Positions 9,154 to 18,298 of a stretch of 64,000 nt of DNA are shown piece by piece. A program made the position numbers and the translations under genes. Below the pieces are notes generated by a model. That model saw only the letters and a list, made by a program, of their open reading frames with translations. It did not search any database and was not told where the DNA came from. This DNA is from Hyphomicrobiales bacterium (GTDB lineage: Bacteria > Pseudomonadota > Alphaproteobacteria > Rhizobiales > Aestuariivirgaceae), in assembly GCA_026990765.1 (NCBI GenBank), contig JALXCV010000055.1, forward strand, positions 1 through 64,000, in the 5' to 3' direction. The stretch's first letter is position 1, and each line of letters begins with the position of its first letter.

Positions 9154-9162
9154 GATCTATAC

Positions 9163-9741
9163 CTATACAAAACTCTGGTTTTCTTCAGATATTGTGACAG
9201 CGGTAAGCATGACATGGCCAATGACAACGAATAGCAGGCCAAATACCAGGGCATAAATATCACCGTCAGTGAATGAGACATTGAGGTTTATCTTGCCCGG
9301 ATTGAGAATCTGGTAGAAGTAAATGGCTCCAACGGTATCATGTATCATTGATGCTGGAACCAGAGCAACCACTGCCCAGCCAATGGTTCGGATTTGCGAA
9401 GCAGCTTCTGTTGTGAAAATCTGTCCTTTCTGAAAACCGGAGAACAGTTGACTGGCTTTATAAAGACCGACAATCCCCACTATCATGTCCAGCGATATCA
9501 GGACTATGCCAATCAGCCTTTGTCCGAAATTGAGAGCTAATGTTTTGCCTGGTTCAAGGAATTCCTCGGCAATATCAATATCAAGCTGTGCTCCATTGGC
9601 CACCAGAAGATAAGTCAGATAAATCAGAACTGAAAATAATAATACCAGCCCTGCAAGCGTAACCAGCTGGGCGTTGCGGGAAATTACTGTAATCTTGTTG
9701 CTGTTTGTATTGTTTTTCATGGAGTTCCCTGTCTGGTGCAT
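9163..9741 (-). CDS. DUF2975 family membrane protein
   Basis: 192 aa with about four transmembrane segments (approximately 25-48, 80-105, 120-140, 160-185 by hydrophobicity) and a polar, Asn-rich N-terminus, matching DUF2975. The role is not known for the family. ATG 9741 is used because AAGGA precedes it at good spacing on the minus strand; an internal ATG at 9720 is possible but weaker. It is the first gene of a two-gene unit with the YozG-like regulator. Base composition is a little more AT-rich than neighbouring housekeeping genes, and it lies in the accessory-looking 6-9.7 kb block. Confidence 0.82.
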   Translation of the reverse strand: MHQTGNSMKNNTNSNKITVISRNAQLVTLAGLVLLFSVLIYLTYLLVANGAQLDIDIAEEFLEPGKTLALNFGQRLIGIVLISLDMIVGIVGLYKASQLFSGFQKGQIFTTEAASQIRTIGWAVVALVPASMIHDTVGAIYFYQILNPGKINLNVSFTDGDIYALVFGLLFVVIGHVMLTAVTISEENQSFV

Positions 9742-9897
9742 TGCAAATTCCTTGTTAAAGGAGTTGTCATAATGTCTCGTTACATTAAATTATTATCGTT
9801 ATACAATAAGTTTTATATAAATGGCAAGGGTTGATTGTTGCTGTGCCATGAAAGCCCGTCATATTTGGTGCAACTTTTGAAAGATCCATAACCTATC

Positions 9898-9918
9898 CAT
9901 CCCGCCTTGAGCGGGATG
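9898..9918 (-). terminator. Perfect hairpin after argC
   Basis: CATCCCGC and GCGGGATG (9898-9905 and 9911-9918) pair perfectly around a 5-nt loop, 30 bp beyond the argC stop. On the minus strand it is not followed by a clear U-run, so it may be a weak or Rho-assisted terminator, or an RNA-stabilising hairpin. The rest of the 207-bp gap up to the DUF2975 start shows only an AT-rich stretch (9780-9825) likely to hold that gene's promoter. Confidence 0.5.
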
Positions 9919-9948
9919 ATGTATTCAGCACTGCTTGATCAAAACCGG

Positions 9949-10992
9949 TCAGGGGAACATCGGGGCCTGCTCAAGGCCGGTGGTTTCATCAAGGGAGAAC
10001 ATCAGGTTGAAATTCTGCAAGGCCTGACCGGCAGAACCTTTTACCAGATTGTCGAGAACTGCCATCAATATTACCCGGCCTGGTATGCGGTCAGCATAAA
10101 CGCCAAGCATTACCTTGTTGGAGCCGCGTACATACTGGGTGGCAGGCAGGGTGCCTTGCGGGGCCATGAAGATGAAAGGTTCGCTCTGGTAATAAGTGGA
10201 CAGGGTATTGTGGCATACAATCGGGTTGAGGCCGGTTTTCATTTTTGCATGCACGGTGATGAATTCACCTCTGGCCATGGGGACCAGATGCGGGGTGAAA
10301 TTTACCAGCACATCATGCCGGGCCGCAATTGACAGTTCCTGTTCGATTTCGGGTGCATGGCGGTGGGCGGCCACTGCATAGGCAGACATGCCTTCACCGG
10401 CTTCTGAAAACAGGGTATTCTGTTTAAGGCCGCGACCGGCACCGCTTACCCCGGATTTGGCATCAATGATCAGCTGATCAGGGTCGATAAGGCCATATTT
10501 CACCAGTGGCAGCAACAAGGTTAGAACTGCTGTGGGGTAGCAGCCGGGGCAGGCGACCAGCGAAGCGTCCTTAATATCATCGCGGTAATGCTCACTAAGG
10601 CCATAAACGGCCCGTTGCATCAGATCATGCCGGGTGCGCTCAACACCGTACCATTGTTTATAGGTCTGTGCATCACGCAGCCGGAAATCTGCCGACATGT
10701 CAATTACCCTGATATGATCGGGCAGGGAGGCTATGACGTCTTGTGAGGTAGCATGCGGCAGTCCGCAAAAGACGGCATCAATACCCGACCAGTCAACCTC
10801 GTCATTTTTCACCAGATCGGGCAGGCCAAGATTTGCCAGATGCGGGAACACTTCGTGCATGGGTTTTCCGGCATGGGTGTTGGCGGTAAGAGCTACAATC
10901 TCAATCTTTGGATGGCGAACGGCAAGGCGGATGAGGTCGCTGCCAGTGTAACCTGATGCGCCGATAACAGCTATTTTGATCTTGTTTGCCAT
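9949..10992 (-). CDS. argC: N-acetyl-gamma-glutamyl-phosphate reductase ArgC
   Basis: 347-aa NADPH-dependent reductase of arginine biosynthesis, making N-acetylglutamate semialdehyde from the acyl phosphate. It shows the Rossmann start IAVIGASGYTGSDLIRL, the catalytic cysteine block VACPGCYPTA at about 146-155 of the longer frame, and SGVSGAGRG downstream. Length is right for the longer (type 1) form. Two ATGs are 6 bp apart; the second (10992) is placed correctly, seven bases after AGGAG, while the first is too close. It stands alone here, separate from argJ; a hairpin follows it. Confidence 0.97.
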   Translation of the reverse strand: MANKIKIAVIGASGYTGSDLIRLAVRHPKIEIVALTANTHAGKPMHEVFPHLANLGLPDLVKNDEVDWSGIDAVFCGLPHATSQDVIASLPDHIRVIDMSADFRLRDAQTYKQWYGVERTRHDLMQRAVYGLSEHYRDDIKDASLVACPGCYPTAVLTLLLPLVKYGLIDPDQLIIDAKSGVSGAGRGLKQNTLFSEAGEGMSAYAVAAHRHAPEIEQELSIAARHDVLVNFTPHLVPMARGEFITVHAKMKTGLNPIVCHNTLSTYYQSEPFIFMAPQGTLPATQYVRGSNKVMLGVYADRIPGRVILMAVLDNLVKGSAGQALQNFNLMFSLDETTGLEQAPMFP

Positions 10993-11119
10993 TGCCATTC
11001 TCCTTGAAATAACCGGTTTGCGGATTGATTATCATTATTGGGGCGGTTAAACAATCACTTCATTGGTGCCGGTTTGGTCTGTGCGCTTAAAAAACACGGC
11101 AGTTTAATGTTGAATTGGC

Positions 11120-11148
11120 TTGACGGGAGGCGGCTTAGGATTTATTAG
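11120..11148 (+). promoter_or_regulatory. Strong sigma-70-type promoter of rpmB
   Basis: TTGACG (11120-11125) and TATTAG (11143-11148) are separated by exactly 17 bp, about 70-95 bp before the L28 start. This is one of the best promoter matches in the window, as expected for a ribosomal protein gene. The -10 box overlaps the end of the first copy of a 13-bp direct repeat. Confidence 0.6.
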
Positions 11149-11166
11149 ACCGAGCTTAGGATTTAT
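11133..11166. repeat. 13-bp direct repeat with 21-bp period in rpmB promoter
   Basis: GCTTAGGATTTAT occurs at 11133-11145 and again at 11154-11166. The 21-bp period equals two helical turns, so both copies present the same DNA face. The first copy overlaps the promoter's spacer and -10, the second the initially transcribed region. It could be a regulator site or a duplicated promoter element. Confidence 0.6.
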
Positions 11167-11197
11167 GCCGCCAATTTTGCTGGGCGGCTTTGTTTAT
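11167..11197 (+). terminator. Leader hairpin with U-rich tail before rpmB
   Basis: GCCGCC (11167-11172) pairs with GGCGGC (11183-11188), followed by TTTGTTTATT. It lies between promoter and gene, 28 bp before the ATG, and so resembles an attenuator or a partial terminator in the rpmB leader. A Shine-Dalgarno GGAG follows at 11205-11208. Confidence 0.5.
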
Positions 11198-11215
11198 TGA
11201 ATTTGGAGAAGTTAC

Positions 11216-11497
11216 ATGGCCCGCCGTTGCGAGTTGACCGGAAAAGGTGTTCTGACAGGTAATAATGTTTCGCACGCCAAAAACAGAAGCCGTCGTCGTT
11301 TTTTGCCCAATCTGTGCAATGTACATCTGATGAGTGAAACACTTGGTCAGTCATTTGCCATGCGGGTAAGTACCAGAGCTTTGAAATCAGTTGAGCATCG
11401 CGGCGGATTTGATGCGTTTCTGGCCAAGGCGAAAGCCAGCGAGCTTTCCGCAAAGGCTCTCAAGATCAAGCGCATGATCGAGAAAAAAGCCGCCTGA
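11216..11497 (+). CDS. rpmB: 50S ribosomal protein L28
   Basis: 93 aa, the alphaproteobacterial long form of L28. It begins [20 protein letters not shown] and has the basic RRRFLPNL block that binds 23S rRNA. It is a component of the large subunit near the L1 stalk/E site. Single Cys at residue 5 and no zinc motif beyond it. It forms its own transcription unit: promoter at 11120, leader hairpin at 11167, terminator at 11532. Confidence 0.98.
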   Translation: MARRCELTGKGVLTGNNVSHAKNRSRRRFLPNLCNVHLMSETLGQSFAMRVSTRALKSVEHRGGFDAFLAKAKASELSAKALKIKRMIEKKAA

Positions 11498-11531
11498 AGG
11501 CTTTAACTCTGCAAAATTGCTGAAATTGGAT

Positions 11532-11560
11532 AGCGTTGTGATTTTTCACAGCGCTTTTCT
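11532..11560 (+). terminator. Intrinsic terminator of rpmB
   Basis: AGCGTTGTG (11532-11540) pairs with CACAGCGCT (11547-11555), with one G-U pair, around the loop ATTTTT, and TTTTCTCT follows. It lies 35 bp after the rpmB stop. A textbook Rho-independent terminator. Confidence 0.8.
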
Positions 11561-11698
11561 CTGTTATGGCAAGCATATTTATCAAATCCTGACTTCCGGT
11601 TTTACCTGACTTTATTATTTCGCTGCTAAAGCCGGTTGAAAAAACTGTCGAACGGGGCCAAAGTCGGGCTGACATGGTTTCTAGTTCAGGAGATGCAG

Positions 11699-12694
11699 AT
11701 GGGCTTCAAGGCGCTGGTGGTAGATAAATCCGATGATGGTACAGTTTCGCAGAATATCTCGATGGTGGAGATTGACGATCTGTCAGATGGTGATGTGACG
11801 GTTGGTGTTGAATATTCAACACTGAATTACAAGGATGGCTTGTGTATTGGCGCCAAGGGCGGTCTGGTGCGCAATTTTCCGCATGTGCCGGGGATTGATT
11901 TTGCCGGTACGGTGGAAGCATCTGCTGATGAGCGTTACAAACCGGGCGACAAGGTTGTGCTGACCGGATGGCGGGTTGGCGAAGTGTGCTGGGGCGGTTA
12001 TGCACAAAAGGCAAGGGTCAAGGCTGACTGGCTGGTGCCGCTGCCTGACGGGATTGATACCAGACAGGCGATGGCGGTTGGAACTGCCGGGTTTACTGCC
12101 ATGCTGGCAATCATGGCACTGGAGAAACACGGGCTTGAACCGGGAACTGGTGAAGTGCTGGTAACAGGAGCTGCTGGCGGGGTTGGCTCGGTGGCAACAT
12201 CCATACTTGCCAATATCGGCTATCAGGTGGCTGCGGTTACCGGCAGGCCTGAAGCGGGTGAATATCTGCAAAGCCTGGGTGCGGCAACAATCATACCCCG
12301 TGATGAGCTGAATGAGGCAACACCGCGGCCTTTGGAAAAGGAACGCTGGGCAGGTTGTATTGATGCAGTAGGTGGTGCCATGCTGGGCCGGGTTCTGAAA
12401 CAGTTGCAATATGGCGCATCGCTGGCAGCTGTCGGACTTGCCGGTGGTGCTGAAGTGGACGGGTTCAGTGTGGTGCCGCTCTTGTTGCGCGGGGTTAATC
12501 TTTTGGGCATCGATTCGGTGATGTGCCCATATGCTGACCGGGTTGAAGCCTGGCAGCGTATAGCCAGTGATTTGCCGATGGCGCAACTGGAACAGATGAT
12601 AGAAATGAAAACTCTGGCTGACCTGCCAGAACTTGGTTCTGCCATTTTGAAAGGTCGGGTCAGGGGGCGTGTCGTTGTGGATGTCAACGAGTGA
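11699..12694 (+). CDS. acuI: AcuI/YhdH-type acrylyl-CoA reductase (medium-chain oxidoreductase)
   Basis: 331-aa zinc-free MDR-family NADPH oxidoreductase. Visible blocks are LNYKDGLCI, PGIDFAGTVE, the NADPH-binding GAAGGVGSVATSIL near residues 158-171, and a C-terminal LPELGSAILKGRVRGRVVVDV typical of the YhdH/YhfP/AcuI group. AcuI reduces toxic acryloyl-CoA to propionyl-CoA, for example during DMSP or 3-hydroxypropionate metabolism. Propionyl-CoA would fit the ethylmalonyl-CoA genes 10 kb away. The longest frame opens upstream at 11636, but ATG 11699 has AGGAG six bases before it and gives the family length. A more general quinone or enone reductase function remains possible. Confidence 0.85.
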   Translation: MGFKALVVDKSDDGTVSQNISMVEIDDLSDGDVTVGVEYSTLNYKDGLCIGAKGGLVRNFPHVPGIDFAGTVEASADERYKPGDKVVLTGWRVGEVCWGGYAQKARVKADWLVPLPDGIDTRQAMAVGTAGFTAMLAIMALEKHGLEPGTGEVLVTGAAGGVGSVATSILANIGYQVAAVTGRPEAGEYLQSLGAATIIPRDELNEATPRPLEKERWAGCIDAVGGAMLGRVLKQLQYGASLAAVGLAGGAEVDGFSVVPLLLRGVNLLGIDSVMCPYADRVEAWQRIASDLPMAQLEQMIEMKTLADLPELGSAILKGRVRGRVVVDVNE

Positions 12695-12709
12695 GTTTTA
12701 TAATCTGAA

Positions 12710-12738
12710 TTGAAATTTAGCAACAGCTACCCTATATA
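12710..12738 (+). promoter_or_regulatory. Candidate promoter of the five-gene ATPase operon
   Basis: TTGAAA (12710-12715) and TATATA (12733-12738) with a 17-bp spacer, 90 bp before the first gene of the operon. A good sigma-70-type match in an otherwise plain 134-bp gap. The Shine-Dalgarno GGAAGA lies directly before the ATG at 12829. Confidence 0.5.
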
Positions 12739-12828
12739 ACGCAAGGTAAGTGATTAGATTGATACGATATTCCCGGCGCGGTTTTTCAATAAGGCGGCAC
12801 TGAACAAGTAAAAAAAGAGGCAGGAAGA

Positions 12829-13917
12829 ATGATCGAAACCAAAAAACTGGACGCGGAAATCGAAAAAACCCGCGGCATGATTTATGAGATGCGTGACAAG
12901 ATTCACAAGAGCAGTGATATCATGGAGCGGATAAAGGATGGCACCAAAGTAGGTGATCTGGATTTCGATATTGAAAATGCCCGGATTGAAGATGTTCTCA
13001 AACAGCAAAAGGTGATGGAAGCCAATATTGCCGATCTGATAATCGGACTGGAAGATGTGACCAATTCTTTCGGGGCCGAGTTCAAGGACATGCAGGAATT
13101 TTCGTTTTCGGAAAAACTGGTCGGCATTTTTTCGCGCTCCAAGGCCAAGGCAATGCGCACCGAGCGGGTGCGAACCACCTCGCTGGCTGGTAATCTGCAG
13201 GATCTGCTGGCCAAGTCTGACACTATTACAACTATTCTGAAAGACCAGAAAAAGGTGCTGGAAGAGCGCTATGAGAATTCAGAAAATTCCCTGAAAAGTG
13301 TTATCAAGCAGCGCGAGGATGTAACTGCTGAATTAAAAGCGGTACAGGCAAGGATCGAGGAACTCAATCCGCTATTGCTGGATATGGAAAACCAGATGGC
13401 GGCATCTACTGATCAGGCAACGCGCACCAAACTTGAAGCCGAGCGGTCTGAACTGGCAACGGAGTATAATCAGGCACAGGCCAAGGAACAGGAACTGCTG
13501 GCCGGGTCGCAAACACTGGAGCGTTATACATCGATGTTCCAGACCTTTGTTGACAGTCTGAATAACCAGATTGCGGCGCAAAGCACGCTGATCAACAAAT
13601 TGTCGATAGATACTGAACAGCGCATTGTCTTGTACAAGTCTTTGGAAGATTCGCTCAAAACCGCAGCCCAGCAGGATGTAGCCCACAAGATCAATACGCT
13701 TGGCACCAAGGTTGATAGTGCAGCTGAAGAAACCATGGCCGGGATCGGGGCGGCGGCGCAAAAGCACATTGCCGATCTATTGGAACTGCATGAAAGCAAT
13801 ATGGTAACCACAGCAGATATTCAGCGGCGCAAGAAACTGGCTGATGATGCCTTTGCCCGGCGATTTGCCGAGGTGATGAAAAAACATGAAGCATCAAATT
13901 ACGCTTCTGGCCGGTAA
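12829..13917 (+). CDS. Coiled-coil protein, first gene of ATPase operon
   Basis: 362 aa, cytosolic by sequence (no signal peptide or membrane segment) and strongly helical, with only a few Gly and no Cys. Heptad-like Leu/Ile spacing and charged residues run from about 125 to 235 (coiled coil) and again from about 255 to 300. A short basic patch SRSKAKAMRTERVR near 102-115 separates it from an acidic N-terminal helical part. It may belong to the DUF6384 group that I recall beside DUF6638 and DUF2333 in Alphaproteobacteria, but I am not certain. The layout recalls TelA-like scaffold proteins only loosely. Its stop overlaps the next ATG (TAATG), so the two are translationally coupled. Probably a scaffold or adaptor for the ATPase encoded two genes on. 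Confidence 0.8.
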   Translation: MIETKKLDAEIEKTRGMIYEMRDKIHKSSDIMERIKDGTKVGDLDFDIENARIEDVLKQQKVMEANIADLIIGLEDVTNSFGAEFKDMQEFSFSEKLVGIFSRSKAKAMRTERVRTTSLAGNLQDLLAKSDTITTILKDQKKVLEERYENSENSLKSVIKQREDVTAELKAVQARIEELNPLLLDMENQMAASTDQATRTKLEAERSELATEYNQAQAKEQELLAGSQTLERYTSMFQTFVDSLNNQIAAQSTLINKLSIDTEQRIVLYKSLEDSLKTAAQQDVAHKINTLGTKVDSAAEETMAGIGAAAQKHIADLLELHESNMVTTADIQRRKKLADDAFARRFAEVMKKHEASNYASGR

Positions 13918-15062
13918 TGACTTCACCTCAGAAAAAAGCCGAACCGTATTTTCAGGCGGTTGATCTGGCATTTGATGCGCTGGACCGGATTTTCCAGTCT
14001 GAAGGTATCTGGGTGAAGCAGCATAATCTGATCTATGATGTGGTCAATCAGCATCTGGAGGGTTTGCGGCAGGCTTTTGAGTGCTGGCGTTCTGCGGTGT
14101 GGTTTACAGACCGGTTCCGCATTGATCTGGATGATTCCGGCCTGCCGGTTTATCAGCATATATTGCAATTGCAGAATGATTTTAACCGCCGCCGGGAAAT
14201 GCTGGATGAATTGCCGGACCGCGAGCAGATCAAGAATGAAATGGCTGAGTTGCTGCTGAAATACAAGCAGTTTCCCGATAGTTTGCAAAAGACCATGGGG
14301 GAGCGTTTATATTTTGAAGCAATGGACAATCAGGAAATCTACAAACCGTTTACCCCGCCTGTTACAGTGAAACATTCATATAATCCGCGCTCCAAACGTC
14401 CTTTTTACGTTGTGCACTGGGCTTCATATGATGGCAGCGCCAATCTGCCGGTGGTTTATGTGGCGGTGATTGAAGATTCATCTGATGAAGCGCCAAAGCC
14501 GCAAAAGAAACGTACTGGCCCGTGGGGTGAAACCGGTGGTGATGAATGGCTTGGGCAGGGTCTGCCAAACCGGACCCTTTCAGATGCTTTCAGGTTTTTT
14601 GCCCAGGAAAACAGCCAGTATTCACTGACACTTACATCCATTGCCACATCCATGGACCGCGATTTTCCAACCCTGCATCCAAAACAGCTGCGCCGGTTTG
14701 TACTGGGGCCATTATATGTTGGCGGTGTTACCCGTCATAATGAAAAGGTGCAGGGATTGCTGGATTCGGTCAGGAATGATGATGATAACTGGGTATTGAC
14801 CTGGACGTTGCAGGAATTGTTCTCAAAAGAAGAAGTGTCGTCGAAAAAGGGTATCTGGGGATCGGCGGTTCCCAAGGAAATCTACCATATCAACACCGAT
14901 GATATTGATTGTGCCAGAAATGGTGTCAGTGCCCAGGAAAAGCACGCGCTTATTCCTCATGTCGCCTATCAAAAGGCCTATGCGCAAGGCCGGGTGGATG
15001 AGATTTTTGACGGCTATCAATGTTACATTGCCAGCGGCAGCCAGATTATTCGCCATGTTTGA
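13917..15062 (+). CDS. Unknown protein, second gene of ATPase operon
   Basis: 381-aa soluble protein that I do not recognise. The N-terminal third (about 1-125) is helical and rich in aromatic residues (Trp33, then ECWRSAVWFTDRF near 55-67). The middle (about 150-200) looks beta-rich (RPFYVVHWASYDG, LPVVYVAVIED), followed by a charged Lys/Gly linker, and the last third is mixed. There is no signal peptide, membrane helix or catalytic motif. It starts on the last base of the preceding stop and ends 26 bp before the ATPase gene, so it is certainly part of the same unit. Probably a structural partner that bridges the coiled-coil protein and the ATPase; this is inference. Confidence 0.8.
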   Translation: MTSPQKKAEPYFQAVDLAFDALDRIFQSEGIWVKQHNLIYDVVNQHLEGLRQAFECWRSAVWFTDRFRIDLDDSGLPVYQHILQLQNDFNRRREMLDELPDREQIKNEMAELLLKYKQFPDSLQKTMGERLYFEAMDNQEIYKPFTPPVTVKHSYNPRSKRPFYVVHWASYDGSANLPVVYVAVIEDSSDEAPKPQKKRTGPWGETGGDEWLGQGLPNRTLSDAFRFFAQENSQYSLTLTSIATSMDRDFPTLHPKQLRRFVLGPLYVGGVTRHNEKVQGLLDSVRNDDDNWVLTWTLQELFSKEEVSSKKGIWGSAVPKEIYHINTDDIDCARNGVSAQEKHALIPHVAYQKAYAQGRVDEIFDGYQCYIASGSQIIRHV

Positions 15063-15088
15063 TTTTATGTAATTTATGGAACCGATAG

Positions 15089-17002
15089 ATGGATACAGGA
15101 CTGACTACTCTCAATGAAAAGGAAATAGCGGCGCATTTAAGTGTAGCGCAATCGCTGATTGAGCGGGCCAGTGTGGTGATAAAGGACAGATCGGGCAAGT
15201 CCAGTACCGAACTGGCCGGGACTCACAGGCGGTTTGTGTCAACGGTTTCAACACGCGGGTCTGAAAGCACCAGGCTGGTGAAAATCACTGAAACCGTGCA
15301 GGCACTCAATCCGCAGGACAATATGCTGTCACCGGCCCAGCACGGGCTGTTATTCCGGTTGCGACGTGGTATTCAGGTGGCGCTTGCGGTGCATGATCTG
15401 TTTGCTAGGCAATCAGAACTGGAATCGCTGGCTCTGGAGAACCGATCTGTTGCCCTGAGCGGTGACAAGGCGGCACGGTTTCACCGTTTGCTGGCGGCTG
15501 GAGCCTTTGTTACCAGTTTCACCCTTGCCAGCTTTATCAATCAGTCTTTTGAAACCAGTGATGATGTAACCGGAGACCTGCCTGAACCGGTATTCTCATT
15601 TGAATCACCGCATGAAGCTGTAAAGCATATCATTATGGGGCTGGATGAGGCGATAAGTGAAGCGCGAGATGACAGTCAGTTGATAGCACGGACCAAGGCA
15701 TTTGCCCGGCTGTGTCTTGACGGGCTGGTGCAGCGCCGGGCCAGATTTGATGAACTGGAAGGGTTTGAGCAGAACCATATCAGGCTTGATGCCGATGATT
15801 TTGAACTGAACGGCTTTGATATACGCGATCGTGGCCGTCGCAAGCCGCTGATCATGAATTTCAAAAAGCCCAATGAGGTGGTGGGCAACCATATTGCCAA
15901 ATATCAGGCGATCAAGCTGGCCAAAATGCTGATGGCCTATGATTTTGACAGGCAGCTAAATCCGTTTGTCGAACTGGGCGGCTTTATCTTTACCTTTATC
16001 GGGGATGGTTTTCCAGGTACGGGCAAGACAACCCTCATTCAGATGATTGCCGGGCTGATCAATGATTATTGCAATGTTGCCGGCTATAGTTTCCATTATG
16101 AAAATTTCGGGGTGGACCAGATTTCGTCCTATCAGGGTAAATCCGGTCAGAACTGCAAGCAGTTCATTACCAATGTGCTGGATACAAGGGTTATCGGTTT
16201 TGGCACGGTTGATGATATTGACCAGATTGCCGCCAAACGTTCTGATGAGCGGGCATCGGCTGGCCAGCAGGAAATAACTGCGGTGCTGATGGAAGGTTTT
16301 TCCGGGGCCAATACGGTTATTCGCGGTAATTGTTCATTCGGCATGTTTTCCAACTATCCTGAAAATGTTGACGATGCGCTGCGCCAGAGGGCCGGGGCGC
16401 GCTGGCTGGTTGATGGGCCGCAAACTGAAGATGATTATATTGATATTTTTGCGTTATTGCTGGGCAAGAATCACAATATTGCGCTTGGTGATCATGATCT
16501 TTATGCCGCCCAGGCGATCAAACAGGCGGTAAGGTCGGCCTATGACAGGCATTCACTGCCGCAGGAAGAAAACCTGCTCAGGGTTTATGAGAAGGTTGCC
16601 AAAGCCAATGGCGAGATGAAGACGCTGGCTGATATTGGCATGTATCTGCATGCGATCAAACAGGCTGAACCGCGATTTACCGGCCGGGCAATCAAGAATA
16701 TTACTGATGCGGTGAAAATGCGGGCTATGGATATTGATCTTCCCGATGAGTGGTTTGAAAATCCTGAAAGCTTTATGCACAAGTCCTATGATGAAAAATA
16801 TGCGATGATCAATGAAATGCGTACACCGATTACCATGGATATGATCGTGCAGGAAGTTAACCGCTATGCTGATTCAGAATTTCGTTATACTGACAAGTCT
16901 GATGCGGCGGCTGTAGATAATATAATCCGTGATCAGCGGGTGCGTGAGCGGGCGATTGAAGAAATCAGCGAGATGAAAGAAAAGGGTACATGGAACGCAT
17001 AA
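15089..17002 (+). CDS. AAA-type ATPase, core of unknown five-gene operon
   Basis: 637 aa. A mostly helical N-terminal region of about 290 residues precedes one AAA-like ATPase module. Walker A GFPGTGKT is at 307-314 (Lys313). A hydrophobic strand ending in DDID at 375-378 serves as Walker B. A sensor-1/arginine-finger-like block FSNYPENVDDALRQRAGAR spans about 420-438, with Asn422 and Arg432/Arg434. The C-terminal 180 residues form a helical lid plus extension. The remodeller-type fold suggests ATP-driven work on a protein partner rather than transport. The next gene starts 13 bp inside this one. Stand-alone function is unknown; it should hexamerise if it behaves as a classical AAA+ protein. 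The unusual spacing of the Walker B leaves some doubt about subclass. Confidence 0.88.
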   Translation: MDTGLTTLNEKEIAAHLSVAQSLIERASVVIKDRSGKSSTELAGTHRRFVSTVSTRGSESTRLVKITETVQALNPQDNMLSPAQHGLLFRLRRGIQVALAVHDLFARQSELESLALENRSVALSGDKAARFHRLLAAGAFVTSFTLASFINQSFETSDDVTGDLPEPVFSFESPHEAVKHIIMGLDEAISEARDDSQLIARTKAFARLCLDGLVQRRARFDELEGFEQNHIRLDADDFELNGFDIRDRGRRKPLIMNFKKPNEVVGNHIAKYQAIKLAKMLMAYDFDRQLNPFVELGGFIFTFIGDGFPGTGKTTLIQMIAGLINDYCNVAGYSFHYENFGVDQISSYQGKSGQNCKQFITNVLDTRVIGFGTVDDIDQIAAKRSDERASAGQQEITAVLMEGFSGANTVIRGNCSFGMFSNYPENVDDALRQRAGARWLVDGPQTEDDYIDIFALLLGKNHNIALGDHDLYAAQAIKQAVRSAYDRHSLPQEENLLRVYEKVAKANGEMKTLADIGMYLHAIKQAEPRFTGRAIKNITDAVKMRAMDIDLPDEWFENPESFMHKSYDEKYAMINEMRTPITMDMIVQEVNRYADSEFRYTDKSDAAAVDNIIRDQRVRERAIEEISEMKEKGTWNA

Positions 17003-18297
17003 TCGATAATGCACTGATCGACAATGCGCTGATCTATGGCGCCATGTTTCGGGTTGATGAACCTCATCTGGTTGATCGCTATAACCGGGCGCTGCAGGGT
17101 TTTGGGCTGCCACCCACCAGTCTGGAAACATTCATTATTGATGCCATGGGTTATTCGCCCGATATTGCCAAGGAGTTTGGTGATAAAAACTATCTTGATC
17201 CCAATGAAATAAATCCGCGGTTCATTATCCTGTCACCTGAACAGGAGGATCTGCCGGTCATTTCGACCAGTTTTACCTCAACGGCTGATCTGATGAAGGC
17301 GTTTTTTGTCAAGAATGCTGAAAGCCTGAATACTCTTACCCTGAAAGATGTGGTGTTTGGCGAGATTGAGGATTCAACTTACCGGATTGATTCAATCGAA
17401 GATATTTTATCGATTAAAAAGGTTCATTTTAAAATCCGCACATCAGGTGAATTGTTTTCGCGGGCGCGCGAGCTGAAAAAAATGGTCAACCGGTTTTATG
17501 CCGAGGATGATTCATGGCGCAATGACAGATTGATGGATGATATTTTGCGATCAGCCAGGCTGGTTGGTGATATCAGGTTCAATAATATTATCCCGCGCTA
17601 TACCGAGTTTGAACTGCCCTCATTCTGGACCAGTCACTTTGGCGGCCTGTATGTGTTTCATGATGAAGATGGGGTGGCAACGCTAATCGGTGAAGAACAG
17701 GACCCTGAATTTATAAAGGGGTTTCAGAATGAACTGCATTATATCTGGCGCCTTGATTATGATTCTGTGTACCAGTTTTTAACCGATACTGGCCGGATCA
17801 GCGGATTTGAACCGGGATGGCTGGAAGTCTCCGGGCTGGTGGAGCGACGTATTGAGCTTTATGTGAGCCAGAAAATATCTGAAAGTAATACCGATACTGA
17901 TTTGCGCCGGTTAAGCCCGGATGCAATGCAGAACTGGATACATCGCAATTATGATGATCTGGCCAGTGACGGGGTGTTCTCGTTTTTGATGCGGGTGCGC
18001 AAGGCACTGGTGAATGGCCGGATGCCGGTGATCAGAAAGTCTGATGCTGAAATGAAATTGCTGATTGTGCGCGCTGGCCCTGAACATCCCGACAGGGCAC
18101 TGGTGGCGCGGCTATTATCGAGCTATTCCAGATTTGACTTCCTTAACCGGTTTGCTGTCAACAAGCCGGGTTTTTATGAAGATTATGCCAGGTTCCCTGA
18201 AAACCTGAAACAATTTGCAATTCAAAAAATAACCCGCAGCTATTTCTCCAATGCTGACAGATATTGGGAAAAGCTGCTGGATACAAGAAAGGACTGA
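16990..18297 (+). CDS. DUF6638-like protein, fourth gene of ATPase operon
   Basis: 435-aa soluble protein assigned to DUF6638 from its neighbourhood and general look; I cannot verify this without a search. The N-terminus is unusual, with a tandem IDNALIDNALIYGAMF. The body mixes helices with strands (RFIILSPEQEDLP, GGLYVFHDEDGVATLIGEEQ, the latter like a beta-hairpin near 218-237). No signal peptide, membrane segment, metal site or nucleotide motif. It overlaps the ATPase gene by 13 bp and is followed after one base by the DUF2333 gene, so coupled synthesis is likely. Probably an adaptor between the ATPase and the membrane protein. Confidence 0.8.
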   Translation: MERIIDNALIDNALIYGAMFRVDEPHLVDRYNRALQGFGLPPTSLETFIIDAMGYSPDIAKEFGDKNYLDPNEINPRFIILSPEQEDLPVISTSFTSTADLMKAFFVKNAESLNTLTLKDVVFGEIEDSTYRIDSIEDILSIKKVHFKIRTSGELFSRARELKKMVNRFYAEDDSWRNDRLMDDILRSARLVGDIRFNNIIPRYTEFELPSFWTSHFGGLYVFHDEDGVATLIGEEQDPEFIKGFQNELHYIWRLDYDSVYQFLTDTGRISGFEPGWLEVSGLVERRIELYVSQKISESNTDTDLRRLSPDAMQNWIHRNYDDLASDGVFSFLMRVRKALVNGRMPVIRKSDAEMKLLIVRAGPEHPDRALVARLLSSYSRFDFLNRFAVNKPGFYEDYARFPENLKQFAIQKITRSYFSNADRYWEKLLDTRKD

Positions 18298-18298
18298 T

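Noticed and set aside
9907-10332. 141-codon plus-strand frame over argC
   Set aside because: Antisense shadow; the minus strand encodes a clear ArgC with all family motifs.
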